From Prochilodus magdalenae (Eukaryota > Chordata > Actinopteri > Characiformes > Prochilodontidae), in assembly GCA_024036415.1 (NCBI GenBank), contig JAMWET010003603.1, positions 216,001-280,000 of the forward strand: a stretch of 64,000 nt of DNA, in the 5' to 3' direction. Positions 23,102-34,059 of the stretch are shown here, piece by piece (position 1 is the first letter of the stretch; each line of letters begins with the position of its first letter). The position numbers and the translations under genes are program-made. Below the pieces are notes generated by a model, which was not told where the DNA came from, did not search any database, and saw nothing but the letters and a program-made list of their open reading frames with translations.

Positions 23102-23871
23102 TACCCTATATTGCCAAAAGTATTCACTTACCCATGCAAATCGTTGAATTTGGGTTTTCCAATCACTTCCATGGCCACAGGTATATAAAACCGAGCACCT
23201 GGACATCCAGACTACTCCTACAGACATTAGTGAGAGAATGGGTCGCTCTCAGGAGCTCAGTGAATTCCAGTGTGGTACCGTGATAGGATGCCACCTGTGC
23301 TACAAGTCCAGTCCTGAAATTTCCACACTACTAAATATTCCACAGTGGGATTATAACAAAGGGGAAGCGACTGGGAATGACAGCAACTCAGCCATGAAGC
23401 GGTAGGACATGGGAGGTCAGAGGATATTGAGGTCACCAACTTTCTTCCACAGTCAAGTGCTTCAGACCTTCTGGTGAAAGGAACTCCTAATGCTTCAGCA
23501 GACCAAGAGATTTTGGACAATCACATGCTCCCAACTTTGTGGGAACAGCTTTGGAACAGCCCCTTCTGTCCCAACAGGACCAGTGCACAAAGCAAGGTCC
23601 ATAATGGAGGAGCGGGTTTGGTGTGGAAGAACTGGACTGGCCTGGCCTGCACAGAGTCCTGACCTCATCCCGTTAGAACACCTTTGGGATTAGAGCAGAG
23701 ACTGCGACCCAGGACTTCTCGACCAACATCAGTGTCTGGCCTCACAAATGTGGTTCTGGAAAATACCCATAAACACATTCCTAAATTTTTATTAAGATTA
23801 GTAATGGGGTGTCACTCAAGTTCATATGCGTGTAAAGACAGACAAGCAAATACTTTTGGCAATATACTGTA
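23102..23871 (+). mobile_element. Tc1-like family B element, both ends present
   Basis: The left end, ccctatattgccaaaag after a TA, and the right end, cttttggcaatatactgTA, are inverted repeats, and TA borders both. Length is 770 bp against about 1.5-1.6 kb for an intact fish Tc1-like element, so it is an internal-deletion derivative. Confidence 0.85.
23238..23695 (+). pseudogene. Tc1-like transposase remnant (family B)
   Basis: From ATG 23238 one frame reads MGRSQELSEFQCGTVIGCHL, the N-terminal DNA-binding start of the family, then CYKSSPEISTLLNIPQ. After deletions other frames give [20 protein letters not shown] (near 23478) and the end of the catalytic region (AQSPDLIPLEHLWD, 23650-23693), holding the glutamate of the DD34E triad but with leucine for the isoleucine before it. 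The first and second aspartate regions are damaged: at 23570 the FQxD motif is lost in a short deletion. Dead copy. Confidence 0.75.
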
Positions 23872-25077
23872 AATGTAAGAAGCAACATGTAAATGAAGGA
23901 ACAAACATGATATTAAAAAATAATGAATGAATGACAGGTAACTACAGACAGGAGGTCTAGCGCACTAGCTTTTAGCTATGCTGGTTAGCTTTGCTAAGTT
24001 TCTCAGACTCTAAAACTGTTGTGTGGGCGGGGCCAGAGACTTTAGCCTTGTGATTGGTAACCAAGTGCTTATGGAACCGTTAACCCACATTTACTGGACT
24101 CTGGGAAGATATTACATAAGACGTACTTTGTAAAGTATATTGTGGCCCGGAGGTAAAAAGATTAACATAATTAGAAACAGAACACAGATTTAGATTTCTT
24201 GAGGCGTAAAGCTGAAAATCGTTCAGTGTTTCCCATGCTATAAAACAGGCCAGGCTCACGTCACAGCCTGGGCTGAATGAAACCGACATTAAACTGCCAA
24301 GCCTCTGTCTGCGTTATAATGCACTACAGTCTATCAAAGGACCTTATTCAGAAGTGAGAAAACTACATTGATTTCGTTGTGCTCTGGCAGGCAGGGGAAA
24401 ACAATGAGCATTTTATGACTGACAGGGAAAAAAATGTTGGTTGGTTATTATAGTCTGCCTGCAACTAACATAGTGTATAAATCCATAATGAAGATGTGAG
24501 CTAGACATCTGTTCACTGGAATATCCCCTGGAGGAAGGTTCAACTTGATCAAGGTTAAAGCCTCAAAGGTTAAGCCCACCCACAAACTGTGCAGTAAACG
24601 AGGTATTTTATCTAAAGTTCGCTTTACACTTTATTGCTGCAAGTCACGTTGCACAGAATTCTCTAAATAATAGTGTCATGCTGTACATCGGATCATGTGC
24701 TAAAGATATTCAAGCAATAGATTTTCGATGCAAGAAAATCTGACCTTATGCACATACTTAATAAGTCCTGCATAAAAGTAGCAACATTTTGGTTTGGTAA
24801 AGTTTGATATAACATGTTTTAACCTTTGATTATTTAAATATGCTGCCTTCTTTATGTCAGTAAAGTGTGAGGTTTGTTGCCGTACAGCCTGTCAAATGCG
24901 TCATCTCCTCGCTAGCTGTTTTCCTTGCTGACGCGCTCACACCAGCTTTGCCCCATCTTTCAGACCCTTCAACCTTTAGCGACTAGGGGGCAACAGAACA
25001 ATTTCTGCTCAAGTTAAACAGGGCTTCGTTGTGTGTGCTTTGAGTGGATCCAGTAAAATGGATACAGCAAGGTGCTG
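23872..25077. other. Unassigned sequence
   Basis: No gene or repeat family recognised. Confidence 0.4.
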
Positions 25078-25107
25078 TTACACACATACACACACATATA
25101 TACATAC

Positions 25108-25145
<38 letters not shown>

Positions 25146-25149
25146 ATAC

Positions 25150-25240
<91 letters not shown>
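25078..25240. repeat. Compound (CA)n/(TA)n microsatellite
   Basis: About 160 bp of alternating pyrimidine-purine: ACACAC, TATACATA, long TATATA runs, then CACACA. Open frames on both strands ([12 protein letters not shown]) are shadows. Such tracts can form Z-DNA or cruciforms. Confidence 0.95.
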
Positions 25241-25241
<1 letters not shown>

Positions 25242-25478
25242 TTCACACATTTAACATTTAGCAATTATGAACAAATGTAGGTAAACATGCAGTCATAAAT
25301 AAATATAGGGACAAGAAAGAAAAAGCTGACAAATGTACTACAGTAGCACCATACCTCTTTGTAAGCTTAGTTTTTTGTGTTTTTAAACAAAGAATGTTTA
25401 TATTGATCTGTTTTAGTGATCTGGCTTAGTTTTAAGCAAGTTGGAACGAGAGGGAGACAGACAGAAAGACACAGATAA

Positions 25479-25509
<31 letters not shown>

Positions 25510-26699
25510 ATAAAAGAGAATATCAATAGTTCACAATAGTTAGCAACAGCAAAAAAAGAAACCCCATCCAAACCCCAAACATAAAAACTGTATATCTACC
25601 CAATGAATGAATAATAGCCTAATATTCAGGTCTTTTGATCTTTGACTGCAGAGGATGTAAAATGGCCACATTAAACATTTTAAAAAACACTGGCTTTAAC
25701 CCTTAATCAAAAATACATTCAAGATTTGCACAGCCGAATTATTGTGATCATTATTCCACAATGTAAACCTGCCTAAATTCAGAATTCAATCAGGACATTT
25801 GTGCTAGTCACGAGTAGTAGATTACTGACAGAAAGTGCTGTATTGACCAACAAACAATGGACAGGGAGAGGGAGGGAGGGCCATCCTACCTGAGGCCAAT
25901 TAGGCTCCCTCGGACCCCCGCCATGGGCAGCAGTGGCATCACTGGGGACTAAACTCATGCTCTCCTGACAATAGGGCCAGCGTTTTGCCATTTAGGAGCC
26001 AAGAATGGGCTCTCTCAGCAAAGCTTGCTGTGCTGGGCAATCATCAAAAATCCCATTTACACCTAATGAAAAGCTGTAGCTGCACAGAGCGTGTCACTAA
26101 CTTCAGATTAGACTGCGCTAGAACGCATTTGTGGGAGAGGCACAGAAAGGACAACTCACAATTTAGTTTTTGTTCGGATATAACAATAACTATTAAGACA
26201 TTACAATGAAGTCATCTGCATGAGACACGCCGCATCCAGAGTCCACAGGAGCACAGGGAGGAAAACATGGTACAGGAACCTCCGCTTAAAACACATCCAC
26301 AGTACTGCCACAGTGCACATTCTCCAGCAAAGAGGCAGTTCCCTGAGCCGGACAAACTGCAGCATAATCAGAAATACTTGGACATAATTGGAAAGTGTCG
26401 CTCACACACACACACTTAATGTCAGTCCAGGCATGTCCCTTATATACTGCAGTACTGCTGTATGCTGTCCAGGTTCTCACCAACTGAGGGTGCACTGCCC
26501 GATTTAGCCTAGCACAAGTTCATCAACACTAAGCTTTGATTGCTGCAATTAGTCAATCATAAAACAGTCTGTAATAATTATGATTCATTTACTCGTATGG
26601 TCACTGCATTAAAATCAATCAACTGTGAGATGTAAATGGCACCGCTCAGCAAATGAGCTCGAATGACCTGCAGTGGAGACTTCACAGTGTAAACACACA
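25241..26699. other. Unassigned sequence with (GA)n
   Basis: (GA)n microsatellite at 25479-25505, preceded by GACAGACAGAAAGACA. A short (CA)n lies at 26403-26415. No gene recognised. Confidence 0.45.
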
Positions 26700-26860
26700 G
26701 GACCAGGTATTATGTGGGAGGTCGATCGTTCTCCACACTGCAGTGGCGTTGATGTGGTGGTGGTGATGAATAGTTAGCATGTTTTGTCCTGATACGAGTC
26801 TATCAGATGCAATGCTGCTCTAGGGTGGTCCTGTGGAAGTCCTGACCTTTGAAGAACAGG
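26700..26860. repeat. Palindromic repeat family H, copy 2, left part
   Basis: GTTCTCCACACTGCAGTGGC and GATGTGGTGGTGGTGATG match the forward arm at 63665-63710. GGTGGTCCTGTGGAAGTCCT and GACCTTTGAAGAACAGG match the reverse arm (13885-13920). The centre is deleted. A hAT-like element interrupts it at 26861, and the repeat resumes at 28014. Confidence 0.7.
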
Positions 26861-28013
26861 CAGGGCTCTAGAGTGCGACCAATTTGGTCGCACATGCGAC
26901 CTAATTTCTCAATTGTGCGACAAAAAAAAATCTGAGGTCGCACCAGTGCGACCAGCCGTTCGATAGGGGGAAAAAAAGAAAAAGTCTTCGCGACTCTGAA
27001 AGTCTCCCTGTGGTTAAAAACAGACACACATTAGGCCCATTTCGTGGTCTAAACCAATCAAAAATAGTGAAGGGCGGGACCGGCGAATGTGAATCACAGT
27101 GTCAGTACGTTCAGTGAACGAATCAGTGAGTGAACGGGAGCCATCAATTCAGTGAACGAATCACTGAGCAAGCACAGTTCCCTCGCAATGAGAGTCTCCG
27201 CCACCAGATTCGCGGGTGATTCAGTGATTCACAGACCACACAGCAGTTCCCCTGCCGGCCTGCACGGTCGCTGCTGAATCGAATCAGCTGAGGATGTTCA
27301 GTACGTTCAGTACGTTCACTCAAATGATTCGTTCATTCGAACGAATCGTTCGCGAACGACACAACACTAGCAGTCAGACAGAGCGGTGAGTAGCCTAGGC
27401 CCGTCAGATAAACAGAGCGGGTGTAGCTGCGGATGACGAGAGACTACGAAAAGAATGATTTACAACATTTTGGTTAAGAATGTTCAGCCTGAACCGCTCG
27501 AAAATTGTTAACCTGGGAGGCTGATGGCTCCGTGTCAGAGCGTTGGTTATGTCAAGCCCTGGTCCGGAGACGGCATCAGATAACTAGCCACATACGATCG
27601 ACTCCGAGTCACAGCCTGCACTGACTGTAAGGAGTGTGGGAAGACCATGGCCGGCAGTAGTGCGTTTGTGACTGGTTCTAATACATTTAGAATTGAAGCG
27701 CTGAAAAAGCACAGTGCATCTATAAAACACATTACATGCCCGACAAATGCACTGCCCAAGTGTTACCTTTCTTGTAGAATTGTGCTTCAAATAAAGAACT
27801 TTATGTTGACCACATTGTTAGTTAATCATTTACAAGTCAATGTTGCCTATATGGACAGCGATTTAAAAAAAGAAAAGAAAAAGTGAACATGTAAAACTGC
27901 TGAATGTGATGCAGTTGAAAATTTGGGTGCACCTAACTTTGGTGCTGGTGCACCTAAGAAAAAACGTTAGGCGCACCAGTGCAACCAGTTCAAAAAGTTA
28001 GTCTAGAGCCCTG
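26861..28013. mobile_element. hAT-like element nested in repeat H
   Basis: It starts CAGGGCTCTAGAGTGCGACC and ends GTTAGTCTAGAGCCCTG, a perfect inner inverted repeat CAGGGCTCTAGA/TCTAGAGCCCTG apart from flanking bases. A second inverted motif lies inside (GCGACC/GGTCGC; GCGCACCAGTGC near the right end). ACAGG lies immediately left and right. An original 8-bp duplication ACAGGGTA, with GTA lost on the left, would explain the borders and fits hAT insertion. It includes a GAACGAATC-rich palindromic stretch at 27100-27360 and a coding remnant. Length 1153 bp, too short for an autonomous hAT. Confidence 0.75.
27602..27886 (+). pseudogene. Zinc-finger (TTF/BED-like) remnant of a hAT transposase
   Basis: The frame reads RVTACTDCKECGKTMAGSSA, then FVTGSNTFRIEALKKHSASI and KH. 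A Cys-x2-Cys-x2-Cys cluster followed by FVTGSNTFRIEALKKHSxSxxH resembles the N-terminal zinc-finger region of the ZNF862-like/TTF-type hAT proteins, where the final His completes metal binding. After KHITCPTNALPK the similarity ends and the rest is not family-like. The frame ends in a lysine run before TGA 27884-27886. In a complete transposase this domain would help bind the element ends; here the catalytic domain is absent. Similarity is from memory, so moderate confidence. Confidence 0.5.
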
Positions 28014-28110
28014 ACAGGGTAGTGGTGAGCCACAGTGTGTAACTGCAGAACTGCCGAATGCTTCTATATGGTCACAGTGACACTCATGAAACAAGCAATG
28101 AGCGCAGATA
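28014..28110. repeat. Palindromic repeat family H, copy 2, right part
   Basis: ACAGGGTAGTGGTGAGCCAC, GTGTGTAACTGCAGAACTGC and TTCTATATGGTCACAGTGA continue the family H sequence broken at 26860 (compare 13916-14000). Confidence 0.65.
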
Positions 28111-29410
28111 CAAAGAGGTGTACCTATTAAAGTGCTAACTGGCAAGCATGCCAAGTAATATCGGAGTTTGCACCATTCCGTGCCTCATAGACGTCCATGC
28201 CTGACGTCACAGCCATGCAAACGTCAGCATGGGGACAGCGTTACCGAAAAAAATGGACCATATTTAGTGGAATGCTGGAAGTGTAGATAGTCTTTTCCGA
28301 GGGGAGAAAAGACAAGTGGACGCTCTGTGTGTTACTTCTGTCGTATGATATTGAGCTCACCTGGAATTCAACAATGAAATGTTTAGCATTCATAGCTCTC
28401 AAAAAAACATCAGGGTTGTGCAGGCAGAATTTTCCATCCTGGCTCCACAGAAAACTTTGGAATATCCTGTCATCTATCAACAGCTTCACAGTCATCTTGG
28501 TTGTATGAAAACAACGTAAGAACCCCCTTAAAAAGTGGAACTAGAGGGAATAATAACTTGGACATGTAAAGCAGCACGGAAGGATGGAGACGGGCGACTC
28601 CAAATTGTAACCATTACAATCGTGTACCAGAAAATTGATAAAATCAGAAAGTGCAGAAATTACAGTGCAGAAAACTGATTTATTTGTTGATTTAACGCCA
28701 CACATAAAATCATGACTGATGTTTACAAATGGCATTACAATTGGAACTGAGAATAAAATTCAGTTCCTGTGGATTATACAGCCACACTGTGAAGACCAGT
28801 GGCTATGACGAGCCTTGATAGAACAGTGGATGACACTGAAGGTGAGTACTGGAGTAGCCACCAAGAATGCAGACATGTTGTATTGATACTACACAAAGCT
28901 CCACCCATATTCCTATTAAGAAGTGACGTATAGCACCAAGCTTGGATCTAACACACAATGAACAGCAGTCACAGTAATACCAGTAATCCCAAAATCACAT
29001 GTGGAAATGAATGGGATACTACGCATTCTGGTGAAACAGTGAAATAGCACCGCATGTCCTTCTTCACAGGTTCAGGAACAAACCATCAGTGTAGAAACTA
29101 TTCGATTTAAAAGAAGCATACCAGTTTAAAATGTGGTATCTCTCATATCATGTAGCTCACATTATGTAGAGCAGCCCTGGATTACTCAACCTCACGGATT
29201 TGACCGAATTTCCAGGCTGTCAGTTTTCTCCCACTAGAATATCCGGCATGTTCTATGTGTCTACGTCATACATTCAAGCATTGGGAATCTCACCCCACTG
29301 TAATACTGAAACCCCGCACGATATAGAAGCCATCAAACTCAGACAGCTTCCTAGCATAACCTCAGAAGGAATCTTCACTGATGAGATGATATGATTGGGA
29401 TGTAGACAAA
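28111..29410. other. Unassigned sequence
   Basis: No gene or repeat recognised. Minus-strand frames at 28241-28735 have no motif. Confidence 0.4.
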
Positions 29411-29859
29411 CTCATTCAGAGTGGTTCAGTGCGAGAAACCTGCCGAAGACTTCACAGTGGGGGTGATAGGAACCAAACATCAGCTGGGTTTGCTGCCTCT
29501 GAAATGTCATCCAACAAAGTTCTTACATGAAACGGTTCAGATAGCCCTGACTGGTGCCTGAAACAATGTAGTATGACAGGTCTGTGATAACGTTGGGCTT
29601 AATATCTATTCATGGTGGCGAATACAGGTCCCCCACCTTCCAACATGGCCCCCCAAAAAAAGATTTTCCATTGTTTTACCATCGTCCACACTACACATAA
29701 ACACTCAGAGGACACATGTAGGTTCACTGGTGGTTTGGGGCATTAAATGAATGGCTATATTAGTGTTGCAGACATGACGACCCCTGGTTCCCATCACCAC
29801 CACTACAAAGAAATCTGAGTCTCTACACTGAACCATTTCACACGAAACCACTGTGAATG
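29411..29859. mobile_element. Fold-back (MITE-like) element
   Basis: The left arm at 29411-29474 (CATTCAGAGTGGTTCAGTG ... GGTGATAGGAACC) is the inverted partner of the right arm at 29786-29859 (GGTTCCCATCACCACCACTA ... CACTGTGAATG). Between them is a spacer of about 310 bp without a coding frame. Ends CATTCA/TGAATG. Family unknown to me by name. Confidence 0.6.
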
Positions 29860-30059
29860 AATCTGTTTACATTTCTGAATTTTTCAGAAGTGTTCATAAG
29901 TTTTTATGCTCCAAAAATACAGATTTGGGGAACTTTGCCTGCAGGACAATGGCTGAACCGAGATTTACCTGGAGTAAAGGTGCAGCTGAATGGGGAATCC
30001 TATCTCAAAGCCAGTCAAAACCGAAGATCCTAGTTCAGGCATCAGCCCACACCGGATAA

Positions 30060-30770
30060 TACGACTAGTGCCCCTTTCAGACATGAACGTGTGAATAAGC
30101 TTCTGGGAATGCTGCGCGTGCCAACGCCAAATTTAGCTAACGGTTGGCTAGGTAGCATCTGTTAGCGTTAGCATACATTCCGAAAACTACACATTTGTCA
30201 TCCAACGGCAGTCAAAACCCTTAGGATACATTTAAGTGCGTACCCAGAAAAACACCTATAGGTACATATGTGTAAAAACAAAGCAGTTAAAGTCAGTTAA
30301 TTAGTTAAGACGAAAAAAAAACCAGCTAGCATAACGGTCGCTATTAGCTAGCTACGCTAGCGTGCGGCTAGCAATGCAAAGCTAACGCCTCCCCACTTCC
30401 CTATAATGACTTGTATCGCTTAGCCGACGAGGCTTTAGGCCTGTATACCACTAAAACATGGTTCAGAGCTTTTCCAGGAGAGGCTGTGTCGAAATGTTGA
30501 TTCCACTGTAAAACATGGCCTAGTATGTTTGAGTGCAGAAAATGAGAAATGTTTCTGAATTCACAGCGATTTTCTCCCTAAAATTATGCGAGTCATGTAA
30601 CCGGGAAGCTATAAAACTAAACAAAATCACTCAGATTAAAAATAAACATCTAACCTGAATCCCAGCAGGTGTGACGGACTGGTAGGAGCTCAGAAGGCGA
30701 TCTGCTGGCTGCAGGTAAAGGTTGCCAGATTGCCCAAAGCAGTGGTTCTACATGGGTTGCCAGATTGGAC
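30060..30770. other. GCTAGC-rich block with possible first exon
   Basis: 30110-30400 is unusually rich in GCTAGC/TTAGC motifs and CpG for this window. On the minus strand CACCTGCTGGGATTCAG is followed by GTTAGATG (about 30655-30680), a fair splice-donor context after a GC-richer stretch (30660-30760). It could be a 5' exon and start region transcribed leftwards, or simply chance. Confidence 0.2.
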
Positions 30771-32319
30771 CGTTTACATCCAAGCTGTAGCTTCTTCGCT
30801 GGCCAATTCACAATAAACCAGCCATAATACTGACAAATGAAGGTTAATATTTCTATGATCAGATTTTATATGTAATTACCAAAGGTAAAATTATCATACA
30901 TATATAATCCATACATTCTGGGTTTACAAAATGTGACAAACAACAAAAAATCAAAAGTCAGAATATTATTTTAAGATTATTATTAGAAGTGGTATAACTT
31001 TTCAGGCCCTATTGGAGGTTCCGAGAATACCATCCCTTATATTCATGTATGGCAGAGTAGATTATTATTTTCATCGCTGTTGTTCTTAAAAGCGCATGTG
31101 TAGCAGGTGTAGTGGTGAGCTTATATATTACAACCCAATGCACCATTTAAGGTGGAACAGAAGAATTCGAACGTCAGTGCCAGAATGTAGACGGTATACC
31201 ATTTAAGGTGGAACAGGAGAATTTGAGCAAGAAGCTGGCAAAACGGTAGGACAAGCTGACGATGACTCTCCTTTCTATGTGACTACAAGGCCACAAATAC
31301 AAACTTCTGCTTCAACGTTGAAGCCTACAACGCACACTTTACCCCCGTGTTTGGTTTGTCCATCCAGTTATACTCTCATGAAAACACAGTTTTATATATT
31401 GTATTCAGTTGCTTATAATAGAGTCCCTGATGTCTTACATATCGCTCCTTTAATGACTGATACAAAAATATTATAATAGCTGTTAATAATAACACTACGA
31501 AGAACACTAATATAATTATAGTTATCACCACTAAATAATTACCCTATATTTTCCAGCACAAGGCCATTTTTTTACAGTCCAGTGTGATTAAAAATAGGCT
31601 GAGTTGAAAACGAAACAATCTGGCAACACTGTAGGCAATCACTAGTCATAATACCAACACAGACTAAACAGCCAGGTGTTTTTCCCATGTGTCGCCGCTG
31701 ATGTCAAGTGTGACACAAAACCACAGCAGGGTTATGCACATTAATGGGAATGTGAACTGAAATGCTGAAGGTGTAGATAAGGAAAATGTTAAGTAGTGAC
31801 CTGGGGATGTGTATAAACGCACTCTCTCATTACCCTCATTTACAGGTCAAGTAAAAACGTGTCTGAAAGGGTTATAATTGGTCGGCCTGTCCAAAGCACA
31901 GCCTACTTCACAAAAGGTCATGTTAAATAAAAAACAAGTGACCTTGTAACCCTATAATTCCCAGTCATTCTCTCTCTCTCTCTCTCTGCTGCCGTGATTT
32001 CACCCTCAGTCCAGTCACACGGTGTGCAGGTGAGCGTATTAGAGCTGCACATGGCCTTGCATTGTTTCTGTATGTGGATTTGAAGCCACAGAACTAAACC
32101 CTGAATGGAAATGCTAATTCCCCAGTAGCCATTTATCAGTGGCTTGCTTGCTGCAGGGGTGGCATAGCTACATGCCAAATCCTTCAGCATAAGGTGGCTT
32201 TCGTGCAGTGTGTCCTAATGTAGGTGTGTGTAGGGGCCTGCCTATCCTGTGTCTTGTCATACATACATAACAGTCTCATATATATAATGTATACTGTACA
32301 TATATAATGTATATAATGT
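30771..32319. other. Unassigned sequence with small duplication
   Basis: ACCATTTAAGGTGGAACAG-type sequence occurs at 31142-31170 and again at 31198-31228 (57-bp step). (TC)n lies at 31970-31988. An AT-rich ATATATAATGTATA patch is at 32277-32320. No gene recognised. Confidence 0.4.
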
Positions 32320-32590
32320 ATGCTTGTACATTAGAGACAGTTGCTGTACTGACCAGCACCTTCAGTGACAGGCTCCTCCACCTGCGGTGTGGTAAGGAGA
32401 GATACCGCAGCTCTTTTGTCCCTACTGCTCTTAGGCGCTACAACCGGCACCTCCCCAAGGAGAGCACCAGACACTTACTACTGAAGAACACTATATGGAC
32501 CCATTCCATATATATAATCAATGTGCAGTGTTGCTGCGGCACCTTATTACCAATACATCACCTGTACATTACCTGTACATCACCTGTACA
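32320..32590 (+). pseudogene. LINE protein C-terminal remnant
   Basis: The frame reads TVAVLTSTFSDRLLHLRCGK then ERYRSSFVPTALRRYNRHLP. This DRLLH-L-C-KERYRSSFVP-A-R-YN pattern is the distal end of the protein of a fish non-LTR retrotransposon. Only about 45 residues are preserved, with no reverse-transcriptase core. It is followed by three CACCTGTACATC-like repeats and then the pentamer array. Confidence 0.6.
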
Positions 32591-33275
32591 TCACCAGGTC
32601 TTATCTTGTCTTGTCGTCTTGTCCTGTCCTGTCCTATTATCCCATGACAGCACAAGACAGGACAAGACAAGATAGGCTTTTATTATCCCATATGTCATGT
32701 CCTGTCCTGTTCCATTATCCCATGATAAGACAGGGCAGGACAGGACATATGGGATAATAAAAGCCTATCTTGTCTTGTCCTGTCTTGTCTTGTCTTGTTT
32801 TGGGATAATAGGACAGGAGATGACAAGACAAGACAAGACAAGACAAGACAAGACAGAATAAGATAAGATAAGATAGGATAAGATAAGATAGACTTGTCTT
32901 GTCTTGTCCTGTCTTATCATGGGATAATGGGACAGGAGAGGACATATGGGATAATAAAAGCCATCTTGTCTTGTCTTGTCTTGTCCAGTCTTGTCCTGTA
33001 ATGGGATAATAGGTCAGGAGAGGACAAGACAATACAAGACAAGACAGAATAAGATAAGATAAGATAGACTTGTCCTGTCCTGTCTTGTCTTGTCTTGTCT
33101 TGTCTTGTCTTGTCTTGTCTTGTCTTGTCTTGTCTTGTCTTGTCTTGTCTTGTCTTGTCTTGTCATGGGATAATAGGTCAGGAGAGAACAAGGCAATACA
33201 AGACAAGACAGAATAAGATAAGATAAGATAAGACAAGACAGAATAAGATAAGATAAGATAAGATAAGATAAGATA

Positions 33276-33306
<31 letters not shown>

Positions 33307-33361
33307 ACTTGTCTTGTCTTGTCTTGTCTTGTCTTGTCTTGTCTTGTCTTGTCTTGTCTTG
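32591..33361. repeat. Strand-flipping pentanucleotide array (TTGTC/GACAA/GATAA)
   Basis: Blocks of TTGTC, its complement GACAA, and GATAA (or TTATC) alternate, with a recurring junction GGGATAATAGGWCAGGAGA (about 32802, 32924, 33004 and 33168). Long uniform runs: TTGTC at 33083-33162, GATAA at 33236-33305 and TTGTC at 33307-33360. The array can fold into many hairpins. Minus-strand frame of 249 codons (KTRQD, LILSY) is a pure repeat shadow; 5-bp units give 5-residue repeats. Confidence 0.95.
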
Positions 33362-34059
33362 ATTGGACCAGAAGAGCCTCTGACAAATTCTTTAATTTCA
33401 TATGGATATGGAGAGATCTGATATAGCTAAATCTCAGAAATACACAAAAAATACTGTGGGGCATAAGAGGATAAAAAGGGGGATTGTTTTAAGAGGATAA
33501 ATAGAGGGGGTTTAACCCCCACCCCCCTCCCCCCAACAAATCAATCACATTCCATAAGTACATGCACTAGATGTAGAACTCTTTTTTTACACATAACTGA
33601 GATTTTACATTTTCGTTATAGCTCTCTGCTGTTTAAATATAACCCGTGCTTACAGGACATTTCAGCATTTAACTGTCTGAAGACTCCATTAGCTTTAGAC
33701 TCCATTAGCTTTGCCCTGACTGTGAGCCTTTTCTTTGACGTGCCTCCTGAAAACCCTTTTTTTGTGAAATTAAAATAGCTACAGGCCACCACTCATGGCA
33801 TTACTCCTCCACCTCAAAAAGGAACAAGTGGCATCAAAGAGATGATTTAGCCCAAAGGTAGTGATTTATGGGAGGCAGTCATGAGCACAGCAGGCCTCTA
33901 AGATCTAAGATCAGAGACGATGAGAACGCTCGCAGTACAGCAAACATGCCCCTGTGTGATCTGTTAGCATGAACCAATCCACAACGTTCCCTGCTGCTTA
34001 CAATCCACAACGTTCCCCTGCTGCTTACATTCGGGGGTTCGTACCTGTGCAAGCACTCG
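33362..34059. other. Unassigned sequence
   Basis: A C-rich stretch lies at 33517-33534. CCACAACGTTCCCTGCTGCT is duplicated in tandem at 33979-34028. No gene recognised. Confidence 0.4.

Noticed and set aside
25014..25280. Several 60-93-codon frames of [12 protein letters not shown]
   Set aside because: Translation of the TA/CA microsatellite.
32715..33464. 249-codon minus-strand frame
   Set aside because: It is the translated pentamer array (KTRQD, LILSY repeats) with no independent motif.
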